DNA from: an uncultured Actinomycetes bacterium
Lineage (GTDB): Bacteria; Actinomycetota; Acidimicrobiia; Acidimicrobiales; Acidimicrobilacustridaceae
DNA length: 25,934 bases
Reading direction: 5' to 3'
NCBI GenBank assembly: GCA_945957335.1
Contig: CAMFLJ010000009.1
Coordinates: 1 to 25,934, forward strand
Shown here: positions 15,018-22,599 of the stretch, piece by piece
Layout: each line of letters opens with the position of its first letter
Position numbering within the stretch: the stretch's first letter is position 1
Made by a program: the position numbers and the translations under genes
Notes under the pieces: model-generated
What the model was told of the DNA's origin: nothing
The model's database searches: none
The model's input: only the letters and a program-made list of their open reading frames with translations

Positions 15018-15992
15018 GTGGACCTCACCCTCTCCCCCGAGCAGGAAGCCCTGCAGGAGATGATCGCCGGCTTCGCCGCCGACCGCTTCGAGATCGACAC
15101 CGTCGTGCGCGCCTTCGGCGAGCCCGGCGGCTTCGACCGCGGCGCCTGGGCCGAGCTCGCCGAGCTCGGCACCTTCGGCATCGCCCTCCCCGAGGACCAG
15201 GGCGGCGTGGGCCTCGGCGCCATCGACGCCGTGCTCGTGCACGAGGCCCTGGCCGCCGGCCTGGTGCCCGGCCCGCTCGTGGCCGCCACCCTCGCCGCCG
15301 GCCTGGTCGAGGGCGTGATCGACGGCTCGGTCGTGCCCGCCCTCCTCGAGCGCCCCGCCCACGGGCCGGTCGTTGTCGAGCACCTCCGTGACGCCGACGT
15401 GCTGCTCGTGCTCGACGACGACGGCATCTCCAAGGTCGACGCCGCCGGCCTCGGTGGCACCGTGCTCCCCCACCCCACCGACCCGATCACCCCGGTCACC
15501 GTGCTCGACGCGGTGCCAGAGGGCGAGCGCATCGCCGGCCCCGAGGTCGCCCGGGCCTGGCGCCGGCTCGGCTCGCTGCTCGCCTCGGCCCAGCTCGTGG
15601 GCCTCTCGGAGGCCACCACCTCGGTGGCCGTCGAGTACGCCAAGGAGCGCCAGCAGTTCGGCAAGCCGATCGGCACCTTCCAGGGCCTCAAGCACCTGCT
15701 GGCCGACTGCTACATGCGCACCGAGGTCGCCCGCTCCGCGGTGTGGAGCGCCGGCGTGAACCTCGACGAGCCCGACGCCGGCGACGTCGACCGGGCCCTC
15801 GCCTCGGCCCGCCTCATGGCCGCCCGCGCCGCCACCGAGAACGGCAAGACCGGCATCCAGGTGCACGGCGGCATGGGCTTCACCTGGGAGGTCGTCGCCC
15901 ACCTCTACCTCAAGCGGGCGTGGGTGCTCGAGACGCAGTTCGGCAACCCCGACGACGACGCCGAGCTGGTCGCCGCCAAGGTCGCCGGCTGA
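15018..15992 (+). CDS. Acyl-CoA dehydrogenase, short partner subunit
   Basis: This 324-residue acyl-CoA dehydrogenase homologue is about 60-70 residues shorter than full-length enzymes. The helical N-terminus (LTLSPEQEALQEMI) is intact and the C-terminal part carries ERQQFGKPIGTFQGLKHLLAD and QVHGGMGFTWE..HLYLKRAW. The middle beta domain is reduced: the W-x-x-x-x-SEPEAGSD flavin strand of its neighbour is missing. It therefore probably works only as a heteromer with the 13827 product. The GTG start at 15018 is 3 nt after the upstream stop, with GGGAG about 10 nt before it. The 49-nt gap to the next gene holds a strong hairpin. Confidence 0.92.
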   Translation: MDLTLSPEQEALQEMIAGFAADRFEIDTVVRAFGEPGGFDRGAWAELAELGTFGIALPEDQGGVGLGAIDAVLVHEALAAGLVPGPLVAATLAAGLVEGVIDGSVVPALLERPAHGPVVVEHLRDADVLLVLDDDGISKVDAAGLGGTVLPHPTDPITPVTVLDAVPEGERIAGPEVARAWRRLGSLLASAQLVGLSEATTSVAVEYAKERQQFGKPIGTFQGLKHLLADCYMRTEVARSAVWSAGVNLDEPDAGDVDRALASARLMAARAATENGKTGIQVHGGMGFTWEVVAHLYLKRAWVLETQFGNPDDDAELVAAKVAG

Positions 15993-16009
15993 GCCACGCA
16001 GCTCCGTTA

Positions 16010-16035
16010 CCCTCCCGCTCCACCGAGCGGGAGGG
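16010..16035 (+). promoter_or_regulatory. Hairpin covering the ribosome site of the alpha/beta hydrolase
   Basis: A perfect 11-bp stem, CCCTCCCGCTC (16010-16020) with GAGCGGGAGGG (16025-16035), has a CACC loop. The 3' arm contains the GGGAGGG ribosome site of the GTG start at 16042. It could terminate the acyl-CoA dehydrogenase transcript or hide the ribosome site when untranslated. TACCCT (16008-16013) also fits a TANNNT -10 box, which would place the stem at the 5' end of a separate transcript. Confidence 0.6.
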
Positions 16036-16041
16036 AACCAG

Positions 16042-16905
16042 GTGGACGACACGACGCAGGTGATCGAGACCGACCTCGGGCCGGTCGAGGTCGCCGACTC
16101 CGGCGGCGCCGGCCCCGCGGTGCTCTTCGTGCACGGCACGCCGGGCGGCGCCGACCAGGGCGCGCTCATGGGGCGCTTCCTCGTCGACGCCGGGTTCCGG
16201 GTCGTCGCCCCGTCGCGGCCCGGCTACCTCGGCACACCCCTCTCCGAGGCCACCGCCACCCCCGCGGCCCAGGCCGCACTCCACGTCGCGGTGCTCGACG
16301 CGCTCGGCGTCGACACCTTCGCCCTGGCGTGCTGGTCCGGCGGTGGGCCCTCGTCCTACGAGCTGGCGGCCGCCCACCCCGACCGTGTGCGGACGATGGC
16401 CGCCATCGCCGCCCTCTCCGGGCCCTACACGTTCGAGCACCCGGGCGAGGAGAAGCCGCTCTTCACCCGGCCCGGCGCATGGCTCATGCGGGAGATGGCC
16501 CGCCACGCCCCGAAGTCGGTGGTGAAGGCCATGACGACCGAGGAGGGCGACCTCACCAAGGAGCAGGCCAAGGAGCTGGTTACCGCGACCTGGGAGGACG
16601 AGGGCCGTCGCCGGTTCGTCCTCGACTGGGTCGAGACGGTCATCGGGCGGAGGGGCGCCGGCTTCGACAACGACCGGGCCCGGTACGCCGACCTCGACCT
16701 GCCCCTCGACCGGGTCACCGCACCGGTGCTGCTCGTGCACGCCGACACCGACTCCGACGTGCCGATCTCGCACAGCCACCAGGCCGCGGGGCGGCTGCCC
16801 CGGTCCGAGCTGCGCACCGTCACGGGTGGCACCCACATCAGCGCGTGGGCCGGCCCCGACGAGACCGCCACCCAGGCCGCGATCGTCGAGCACCTCCGGG
16901 CCTGA
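16042..16905 (+). CDS. Alpha/beta-fold hydrolase
   Basis: This 287-residue alpha/beta hydrolase has the oxyanion segment HGTPGG (31-36), the nucleophile elbow CWSGGG with Ser99, an acid in HADTDSD (about 235-237) and the catalytic His265 in GGTHISAW. The elbow has cysteine where the first glycine of G-x-S-x-G is usual. A cap domain with PGAWLMREMARHAPKSVV lies between. No signal peptide is seen, so it acts in the cytoplasm. GTG at 16042 follows GGGAGGG. It is last in the series with the acyl-CoA dehydrogenases, but may be transcribed separately (see hairpin). Esterase, lactonase, thioesterase and C-C hydrolase roles all remain open. Confidence 0.9.
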   Translation: MDDTTQVIETDLGPVEVADSGGAGPAVLFVHGTPGGADQGALMGRFLVDAGFRVVAPSRPGYLGTPLSEATATPAAQAALHVAVLDALGVDTFALACWSGGGPSSYELAAAHPDRVRTMAAIAALSGPYTFEHPGEEKPLFTRPGAWLMREMARHAPKSVVKAMTTEEGDLTKEQAKELVTATWEDEGRRRFVLDWVETVIGRRGAGFDNDRARYADLDLPLDRVTAPVLLVHADTDSDVPISHSHQAAGRLPRSELRTVTGGTHISAWAGPDETATQAAIVEHLRA

Positions 16906-16922
16906 CCGCGAGCGGTCGGGCC
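16899..16922. terminator. Terminator-like hairpin between hydrolase and MarR genes
   Basis: GGCCTGACCG (16899-16908) pairs with CGGTCGGGCC (16913-16922) through 10 positions, one a T-G wobble, around a CGAG loop. It includes the hydrolase stop codon and lies 8 nt from the end of the convergent MarR gene, so it may end both transcripts. Confidence 0.6.
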
Positions 16923-16930
16923 TCAGGTGG

Positions 16931-17398
16931 TCAGGCGGCGTCGACGGCGGGGATGCGGGAGATGAGCTCGGTGAGGCGGCCCAGCGCGGCGGCCAGCTCG
17001 TCGTGCTCGCGCTCACCGACCCCCAGCGAGTCCTCCCAGTCGTGCAGCGACGTGTTCACCTTCACGGCCAGCGCCACGCCCTCGTCGGTGGCCTCCACGA
17101 CCACCCGCCGGCGGTCGGCCGGGTCGGGCAGGCGGCGCACCAGGCCCGCCCGCTCGAGCCGATCGAGGGTGAGCGACATGCCGCCGGTGGTGCGGCCCAG
17201 CACCTCGCAGATGGCGGTGGGCGCGCTGCGGTGGTCCGGCGAGCGCCGGACCACCCCCAGCACGAGGTAGTCGGCCACGCTGATCCCGGCGGCCCCGACG
17301 ATGTCGTTCAGCACGCGGTCGACGGCGATGTTCAGCCGCACCACGTGGCCGAGGAGGCCGTCGGTGCCGGGCAGCGTGATCGACGGGAGGGCGGTCAC
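16931..17398 (-). CDS. MarR-family transcriptional regulator
   Basis: This 155-residue winged-helix repressor is of the MarR type. Features are a helix with YLVLGVVRRSP (about 46-56), the recognition region APTAICEVLGRTTGGMSLTLDRLERAGLVRR (about 61-91) and the wing PDPADRRRVVVEATDEG. Such proteins bind short palindromes as dimers and release on binding small aromatic or acidic ligands. The GTG start at 17398 shares one base with the amidohydrolase stop (TAGTG), so it is translated with that gene. The natural target is the 18-bp palindrome in the promoter at 18681-18698, making the operon self-regulated. The ligand may be the amidohydrolase substrate or product. Confidence 0.92.
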   Translation of the reverse strand: MTALPSITLPGTDGLLGHVVRLNIAVDRVLNDIVGAAGISVADYLVLGVVRRSPDHRSAPTAICEVLGRTTGGMSLTLDRLERAGLVRRLPDPADRRRVVVEATDEGVALAVKVNTSLHDWEDSLGVGEREHDELAAALGRLTELISRIPAVDAA

Positions 17399-18624
17399 TA
17401 CTTCGTGACGCCGAACCGCTCGAGCCCGTAGGCCTCGATGGCGTTGCCGCGCAGCACCCGGTAGCAGTCGTCGGCGTCCATGCCCGCCTGGGCGAACAGC
17501 TCGCGGGCGATCTTGCGGGAGTGCGGGAACGTGCCGTCGGAGTGCGGGTAGTCGGTCTCCCACAGGATGTGGTCGGTGCCGACGATGTCGCGGTTGATGA
17601 GGCCGTAGACGTCGTCGAAGACGCAGCCGTAGACCCGGCCCCGCACCTGCTCGCTGGGTGCCACGGTGACGTGGTCGACCCCGGCGCGGCCGTCGTGCCA
17701 GACGGCGTCCATGCGCTCGATCTGGAACGGCATCCAGCCGACCTGGCTCTCGGCGTAGACGACGGTGAGCTCCGGGAAGCGCTGGAGCGTGCCCGAGAAG
17801 ACCCAGTCGGTGAGCGAGCCCTGCGCGTTCTGGGCGTAGAGCGACATCGACGTGGCCAGCGGGGCGTCGTCGGAGGTGGTGGGCATGCTCGACGACGAGC
17901 CGATGTGCATCGACACCGACGTGTTGCTCTCCTGGCAGGCGGCCCACAGCACGTCCCACTCGCCCGAGTACATCGAGGGGAGGCCGAGCTTGAAGGGGTT
18001 CTCGCTGAAGGCGATGGCGAAGGCGCCCTTCTCGTTGCAGCGGCGGACCTCCTCGGCAGCGAGGGCCGGGTCCCACAGGGGCACGAGGGTGAGCGGGATG
18101 AGGCGGCCCTTGCCGGCGCCGCCGCACCACTCGTCGATCATCCAGTCGTTGTAGATGCGCAGGCAGGTGAGCGCGAGGTCCTTGTCGGTGCGCTCGAGGA
18201 AGCCCTGGCCGGCGAAGCGGGGGAAGATGTTGGGGTAGTTGATCGCCACGTCGCAGTGGTTGGCGGTCATGTCGGCCAGGCGCTCGGCCTGGTCGTAGGT
18301 GCCGGGGCGGAAGTCCTCGTAGACCGCGGGCACGTTGCGCTGCTGGTCGCGGGGCACGCCGGCCGGGGCGTGCAGGAAGCCGGTGGGCATCACCAGGTCG
18401 TCGAAGAGCCAGACGTCGCACCAGTCCCCGTCGTCGGCGTTGCGCTCGAAGCCGTAGTGGCCACCGACGAAGTTGAGCTTGACCTTCTCGCGCACGACCC
18501 GCGGGCCCCGCTCGCGGAGCGACTCGGGCAGCTCGTTCTGCCACAGGTCCTTGGGCTCCATGACGTGGTCGTCGACCGAGATCATGTCGGGGAGCTCGTG
18601 CTCCTCGGGGGTCACGCTGGTCAT
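17398..18624 (-). CDS. Amidohydrolase-2 family protein
   Basis: This 408-residue TIM-barrel metal hydrolase has MISVDDHVMEPKDLW near the N-terminus (the D-x-H metal motif), an MHIGSSSS histidine strand in the middle, ERMDAVWHD and the C-terminal ILWETDYPHSDGTFPHSR with the catalytic Asp. The last motif is typical of the ACMSD-like and 'predicted TIM-barrel hydrolase' proteins abundant in mycobacterial and Acidimicrobiia catabolic clusters. The ATG start at 18624 has GGAGGTG 9 nt upstream. It is the first gene of an operon with an overlapping MarR gene. It is clearly diverged from the 8602-9795 protein. The substrate is unknown. Confidence 0.92.
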   Translation of the reverse strand: MTSVTPEEHELPDMISVDDHVMEPKDLWQNELPESLRERGPRVVREKVKLNFVGGHYGFERNADDGDWCDVWLFDDLVMPTGFLHAPAGVPRDQQRNVPAVYEDFRPGTYDQAERLADMTANHCDVAINYPNIFPRFAGQGFLERTDKDLALTCLRIYNDWMIDEWCGGAGKGRLIPLTLVPLWDPALAAEEVRRCNEKGAFAIAFSENPFKLGLPSMYSGEWDVLWAACQESNTSVSMHIGSSSSMPTTSDDAPLATSMSLYAQNAQGSLTDWVFSGTLQRFPELTVVYAESQVGWMPFQIERMDAVWHDGRAGVDHVTVAPSEQVRGRVYGCVFDDVYGLINRDIVGTDHILWETDYPHSDGTFPHSRKIARELFAQAGMDADDCYRVLRGNAIEAYGLERFGVTK

Positions 18625-18677
18625 CTGGGCTGCACCTCCGTGCCGGGGCGCTGTCCGTCGCCCCCTCTGTCCCGACC

Positions 18678-18707
18678 ATTTAGCTTTGCCCAAAGCTACT
18701 TTGTCAA
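18678..18707 (-). promoter_or_regulatory. Promoter with MarR operator in the spacer
   Basis: On the minus strand TTGACA (18707-18702), a perfect -35, is followed after 18 nt by CTAAAT (18683-18678). Between them and into the -10 lies the perfect palindrome TAGCTTTGCCCAAAGCTA (18681-18698; 8-bp arms, 2-nt spacer). A second inverted repeat, CAAAG-CTA-CTTTG (18691-18703), overlaps it and reaches the -35 box. This is where a repressor dimer would block transcription of the amidohydrolase-MarR operon. The region is notably AT-rich for this genome. Confidence 0.75.
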
Positions 18708-18734
18708 TAGGTACTTAGGTCCCGACCTTCGCCC

Positions 18735-18776
18735 GTGGCTCGATCCGTGCCCTCCCAGGGGCGCGGATCGAGCCAC
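18735..18776 (-). terminator. Strong terminator hairpin after rRNA methyltransferase gene
   Basis: A 13-bp perfect stem (GTGGCTCGATCCG / CGGATCGAGCCAC) is extended inward by a T-G wobble and four G-C pairs around a 6-nt loop, giving 18 pairs in all. It lies 19 nt beyond the methyltransferase stop on the minus strand and just upstream of the next promoter, so it separates the two units. Confidence 0.8.
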
Positions 18777-18794
18777 CGGGATGGCCGTCGGCCG

Positions 18795-19628
18795 TCAGGG
18801 AGGAGGGAGGCGGCGGACGGCGGCGACGTGGTGGAGCGCCACCGCGGCGGCGTGGCCGACGTTGAGCGAGTCGACGCCGCCACGGATCGGGATGCGCACC
18901 CGTCGGTCGGCGGCGGCCATCGCCGCGTCGCTCAGCCCCGGCCCCTCGGCGCCCAGCAGCACGGCCACCCTGTCGTCGGGCCCCACCGCGACCGCGTCGA
19001 GGTCGACGGCGTCGGGCGCAGGCGTGAGGGCCAGCACCGTGAACCCGGCCGCCTGCAGCTCCCCGATCGCCGCCGGCCACCCGCTGCACGCCACCAGCGG
19101 CAGGCGCAGGATCTCGCCCATCGAGACCCGAACGCTGCGCCGGTAGAGCGGGTCGGCGCAGCGGGGCGAGAGCACCATGGCGTCGGCGCCGAGGGCGCGG
19201 GCCGTGCGGGCGATGGCACCCATGTTCTCGTGGTCGTTGCACTCCTCGAGCACCACCACCGTGCGCACGTCGTCGCCGAGCGCACCGATCGACGTCGGCG
19301 GCCGGCGCCCGCCGAGCGCCAGCACGCCGCGGTGCACCGGGAAGCCGACCACCGCGTCGAGCACCTCCCGCTCGACCACGAGAAGCGGCACGTCGTCGAG
19401 GCCCTCGACACCGTCGAGCTCGGCGAGCACCGCTTCCTCCCGGTCGGGCAGGACCGCCACCGCGACGACGGGGTACGGCGAACGAGCGAGCCGTCCCACC
19501 ACGCCCACGCCCTCGGCCACGAACAGCCCGTCGCGCGCCTCGACCGAGCGGCGCAGATCGGGGTCGCGCAGGCCCCGGAACCCGTCGAGGCGCACATCGG
19601 AGGCGTCGTCGACGGCTAGGCGCTGCAC
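18795..19628 (-). CDS. SpoU/TrmH-family RNA 2'-O-methyltransferase
   Basis: This protein of about 277 residues is of the SPOUT superfamily and methylates ribose 2'-OH of rRNA or tRNA using S-adenosylmethionine. The three family motifs are present: CNDHENMGAIARTA, LLGAEGPGLSD and SLNVGHAAAVALHH, which form the trefoil knot. The N-terminal part (RDGLFVAEGVGVVGRL) resembles the substrate-binding domain of RlmB/TrmH-type enzymes. The start is uncertain: GTG at 19628 (MQRLAVDD) fits homologue starts, while an in-frame ATG at 19721 would run into the promoter of the divergent fatty-acid methyltransferase gene. No clear ribosome site is visible. It is monocistronic. Confidence 0.88.
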   Translation of the reverse strand: MQRLAVDDASDVRLDGFRGLRDPDLRRSVEARDGLFVAEGVGVVGRLARSPYPVVAVAVLPDREEAVLAELDGVEGLDDVPLLVVEREVLDAVVGFPVHRGVLALGGRRPPTSIGALGDDVRTVVVLEECNDHENMGAIARTARALGADAMVLSPRCADPLYRRSVRVSMGEILRLPLVACSGWPAAIGELQAAGFTVLALTPAPDAVDLDAVAVGPDDRVAVLLGAEGPGLSDAAMAAADRRVRIPIRGGVDSLNVGHAAAVALHHVAAVRRLPPP

Positions 19629-19670
19629 GGCTGCCCATCGTGGCAGACCGACCACGGAGCAGGAACCCCG

Positions 19671-19718
19671 TTGACCGGATGGCCCGGCCGCGCTGCAATC
19701 ACCGCACGCGAAAGGAGG
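19671..19718 (+). promoter_or_regulatory. Promoter and ribosome site of CFA-type methyltransferase
   Basis: TTGACC (19671-19676) and TGCAAT (19694-19699) are 17 nt apart, a good -35/-10 pair. AAAGGAGG (19711-19718) follows, 4 nt before ATG 19723, the strongest ribosome site in the window. Confidence 0.6.
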
Positions 19719-19722
19719 CACG

Positions 19723-21027
19723 ATGGCACTCGCCGAGCTCCTGTACCAGGCCCTGGGGGGCGACCTACCGCTGCGCTTCGAGCTCTACGACGGCTCGACC
19801 GCGGGGCCCGACGACGCCAAGGTCCGCATGGTCGTGCACAACGAGCGCGGCCTGGCCCGGTTCGCCTCGCGACCGGGCGAGCTCGGCATCGCTCGCGCCT
19901 ACATCTCCGGCGACGTCGACATCGACGGCGATCTGTTCGCCGGGCTGGAGCAGGCCGCCCACCTCGACCTGAGCCTCACCAACGTCCACCCGCTGGCGGT
20001 GGCCCGGCTGCTCGCGGCCACCGGCCCGGGGGTGCTGCGCTCGCCTTCCCCGCCGCCCGAGGAGGTCCGCCTCCGTGGCGGGCTCCACACCCGCTCGCGC
20101 GACCGGGCCGCGATCTCGCACCACTACGACGTCAGCAACGAGTTCTACCGGCTCGTCCTCGGCCCCTCGATGGTCTACTCGTGCGCCCTCTGGGTCGACC
20201 GCGAATCGAGCCTCGAGGAGGCGCAGGCCGCCAAGCTCGAGCTGGTCAGCCGCAAGCTCGCGCTCGAGCCGGGCATGCGGCTGCTCGACGTCGGCTGCGG
20301 CTGGGGCTCGATGGTGATCCACGCGGCACGCCACCACGGCGTCGAGGCCGTCGGCGTCACCATCTCGGCCGAGCAGGCCGCCCTCGCCCGCCGACGCGTC
20401 GAGGAGGCCGGCGTCGCCGACCGGGTCGAGATCCGCCTCCAGGACTACCGGGACATCCCCGACGGCCCCTTCGACGCCATCAGCTCGATCGGCATGTTCG
20501 AGCACGTCGGGCGCAACCGCATGGAGCAGTACGTCTGCGATCTCCACCGGCTGCTCGCCCCCGGCGGGCGCCTGCTGAACCACGCCATCAGCCGCCCGGG
20601 CTACCCCCAGGGCGACGGCCGGGTGGGCCGGGCCAAGGCGCTGGCCCGCCGCCTCGCCACCGCCGTGGGCTCCGACGTCACCAGCCGCGTCGACAGCCAG
20701 CTGATGACCCGGTACGTCTTCCCCGACGGCGAGCTCCACGAGGTCGGCGTGGTCGTGTCGATGCTCCAGGAGAACGGCTTCGAGGTGCGCCACCTCGAGA
20801 GCCTCCGCGAGCACTACGACCTCACCCTGCGCCACTGGGTCTCGAACCTCGAGTCGAACTGGGAGGCCGCCGTGGCCGAGGTCGGCGAGGGCCGGGCCCG
20901 GGTGTGGCGGATCTACATGGCTGCGTGCGCGGTGGCGTTCGCCATGGGCGGGGTGTCGATCGAGCAGGTGCTGGCCGTGAAGCCCGACCGCGGCCGCAGC
21001 GGGTTCCCGTTGCGGCCCGAGTACTGA
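19723..21027 (+). CDS. Cyclopropane-fatty-acyl-phospholipid synthase family methyltransferase
   Basis: This 434-residue S-adenosylmethionine-dependent enzyme modifies unsaturated acyl chains of membrane lipids by adding a methylene or methyl group. The N-terminal lipid-binding part has ARAYISGDVDIDGDLF (57-72). The core has HHYDVSNEFYRLVLG (133-147), the SAM motif LLDVGCGWGSM (187-197), SIGMFEHVG and the C-terminal WVSNLESNW and RVWRIYMAACAVAF segments. Length and N-terminal domain are like actinobacterial UfaA1/BfaB proteins, which make 10-methyl branched acids with an FAD-dependent partner. No such partner is visible here, so cyclopropane or 10-methylene products are both possible. The start is set by the AAAGGAGG site. 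Confidence 0.92.
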   Translation: MALAELLYQALGGDLPLRFELYDGSTAGPDDAKVRMVVHNERGLARFASRPGELGIARAYISGDVDIDGDLFAGLEQAAHLDLSLTNVHPLAVARLLAATGPGVLRSPSPPPEEVRLRGGLHTRSRDRAAISHHYDVSNEFYRLVLGPSMVYSCALWVDRESSLEEAQAAKLELVSRKLALEPGMRLLDVGCGWGSMVIHAARHHGVEAVGVTISAEQAALARRRVEEAGVADRVEIRLQDYRDIPDGPFDAISSIGMFEHVGRNRMEQYVCDLHRLLAPGGRLLNHAISRPGYPQGDGRVGRAKALARRLATAVGSDVTSRVDSQLMTRYVFPDGELHEVGVVVSMLQENGFEVRHLESLREHYDLTLRHWVSNLESNWEAAVAEVGEGRARVWRIYMAACAVAFAMGGVSIEQVLAVKPDRGRSGFPLRPEY

Positions 21028-21049
21028 GTCGACGGCGCCGACCACGGTG

Positions 21050-21064
21050 TAGAACCGGGCGATG
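21050..21064 (+). promoter_or_regulatory. Leaderless-type -10 box
   Basis: TAGAAC (21050-21055) is exactly 6 nt before the ATG at 21062 with no ribosome site between, the same geometry as at 4054 and 21808. The last base is C rather than T. It gives the gene its own promoter only 34 nt after the upstream stop. Confidence 0.45.
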
Positions 21065-21787
21065 GATCACATCGCCGACGTGGAACGCGAGGGCACGGCC
21101 CTCCTCGATGCCGCCCGGGCCGCCGGGCTCGACGCGCCCATCGCCGCCTGCCCCGGGTGGGACGTCAGCCGCCTCGTCGGCCACACCGGCAAGGTGCTCG
21201 AGCGCACCACCGTGCTCGTCCGCGAGGGGCCCTCGGCCCCGCCCGACAACGACCGCTTCGTGCGGTTCCCCGCCGACGAGTCCGCGTTCGACCGCTTCGC
21301 CGCGGTGCTCGACGAGACCGTCACCGCGCTGCGCGAGTGCGACCCCGCCGCCTCCACCTGGAACTTCACCGGCACCGACCTCACCAACGGGTTCTGGCGC
21401 CGGCGGATGGCCAACGAGGTGGCGGTGCACCGCGCCGACGCCGAGCTCGCCGCCGGTCGGGTGCCGGTGGTCGACCCCGAGCGCGCCGTCGATGGCATCG
21501 ACGAGCTCCTCGTGGTGATGCTGCCGTTCTCGGCGCCGCTCAAGGGCACCGGGCTGACCGGCAGCTTCCACCTCCACTGCACCGACACCGACGGCGAGTG
21601 GCTCACCGTCTTCGCCGACGTCCACGCCACCACCACCCGCGAGCACGCCAAGGGCGACGTCGCCGTGCGCGGCCCGGCCTCGGCACTGTTCCTGTGGGCG
21701 TGGAACCGCACCGGCCCCGGCACCGAGGGACTCGAGATCCTCGGCGACCAGGCCCTCGCCGAGGGCTGGGCCGGCATCGTCCCCTGA
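21062..21787 (+). CDS. TIGR03083/maleylpyruvate isomerase N-terminal domain protein
   Basis: This 241-residue protein is of the DinB-like MDMPI_N fold, a four-helix metal-binding bundle found in mycothiol-dependent enzymes of Actinobacteria. The family start is clear: a helix, then ACPGWDVSRLVGHTGKV (29-45) with His41 as likely metal ligand, and later MANEVAVHRADAELA with a second histidine. A C-terminal domain with SFHLHCTDTDGEW and ASALFLWAWNRTG matches the SCP2-like half common in the family. The likely role is a mycothiol-linked transferase or isomerase; no substrate can be named. ATG 21062 is set by the leaderless -10 box. Confidence 0.88.
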   Translation: MDHIADVEREGTALLDAARAAGLDAPIAACPGWDVSRLVGHTGKVLERTTVLVREGPSAPPDNDRFVRFPADESAFDRFAAVLDETVTALRECDPAASTWNFTGTDLTNGFWRRRMANEVAVHRADAELAAGRVPVVDPERAVDGIDELLVVMLPFSAPLKGTGLTGSFHLHCTDTDGEWLTVFADVHATTTREHAKGDVAVRGPASALFLWAWNRTGPGTEGLEILGDQALAEGWAGIVP

Positions 21788-21807
21788 CCGCCGGGCGCCG
21801 CACCGGG

Positions 21808-21822
21808 TAGGTGCGGGCCATG
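21808..21822 (+). promoter_or_regulatory. Leaderless-type -10 box that decides the DUF72 start
   Basis: TAGGTG (21808-21813) is exactly 6 nt before the ATG at 21820, as at 4054 and 21050. An upstream in-frame GTG at 21811 would fall inside the box, so 21820 is preferred. Confidence 0.45.
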
Positions 21823-22599
21823 GTGACCACACCTCGAGGCCGGGCGCACGTCGGGTGCTCGGGCTGGAACTACGCCGACTGGCGAGGTCTCGTCTACCCG
21901 GCGGGCCTGCCCGCCCGCCGGTGGTTCGAGCACTACGCCACGCTCTTCGACACCGTCGAGATCAACAACACCTTCTACCGGCTGCCCCCGGTGGAGACCG
22001 TCGAACGGTGGGCCGAGCAGGCCCCCGACGGGTTCACCTACGCGGTGAAGCTGGGCCAGTTCGGCTCGCACCGGATGAAGCTGCGCGACCCGGAGGGCTG
22101 GCTGCCCAACCACCTCGACCGCCTCGACCGGCTCGGCGGCCACGCCGGGCCCACCCTCGTGCAGCTCCCACCACGGTGGGCCCGCGACGTCGGCCGGCTC
22201 GACGAGCTCCTCACCGTCGCCGGCACCGGCCGCCGGTGGGCGGTCGAGCTGCGGGACCCGAGCTGGATCCACGACGACACCTTCGAGTGCCTCGAGCGCC
22301 ACGGCGCCGCCCTGTGCATCCACGACCTGCTGCCCGACCAGCCGTGGGTGGTCACTGCTGGATGGACCTACCTGCGCTTCCACGGGCCCGACGCCGTCGC
22401 CGCGCCCTACCAGGGCCGCTACACCGGACGCCGGCTCTGGCGCGTGGCCGACTGGCTCCAACGGGTCCTCGACGGCGGCGAGGACGTGTACGCCTACTTC
22501 AACAACGACTGGGACGCGAACGCGGTGGCCGACGCCACGTGGCTGAGCCGACGCCTGGGCCACGAGCCCCCAGGAGGGGTCAGCCCCGGAAGAAGGTGA
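21820..22599 (+). CDS. DUF72 (YecE-like) protein
   Basis: This 259-residue TIM-barrel protein is of the DUF72 family, whose biochemical role is not settled. The family signatures are VGCSGWNYADW (11-21), VEINNTFYRLP (46-56), FTYAVKLGQFGSH, AVELRDPSW, TYLRFHGPD and the C-terminal VYAYFNNDWDANAV. The last is the usual 'YFNND' ending. The start at 21820 is chosen from the -10 spacing. Its last 20 bases overlap the end of the convergent PGPGW gene, so the two transcripts are partly complementary. It is probably transcribed alone. Confidence 0.92.
   Translation: MVTTPRGRAHVGCSGWNYADWRGLVYPAGLPARRWFEHYATLFDTVEINNTFYRLPPVETVERWAEQAPDGFTYAVKLGQFGSHRMKLRDPEGWLPNHLDRLDRLGGHAGPTLVQLPPRWARDVGRLDELLTVAGTGRRWAVELRDPSWIHDDTFECLERHGAALCIHDLLPDQPWVVTAGWTYLRFHGPDAVAAPYQGRYTGRRLWRVADWLQRVLDGGEDVYAYFNNDWDANAVADATWLSRRLGHEPPGGVSPGRR

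Noticed and set aside
13509..16169. Minus-strand ORF of 886 codons opposite the acyl-CoA dehydrogenases
   Set aside because: Low-complexity Gly/Ala/Val/His/Asp/Glu shadow of high-GC third positions; no domain and no start signal.
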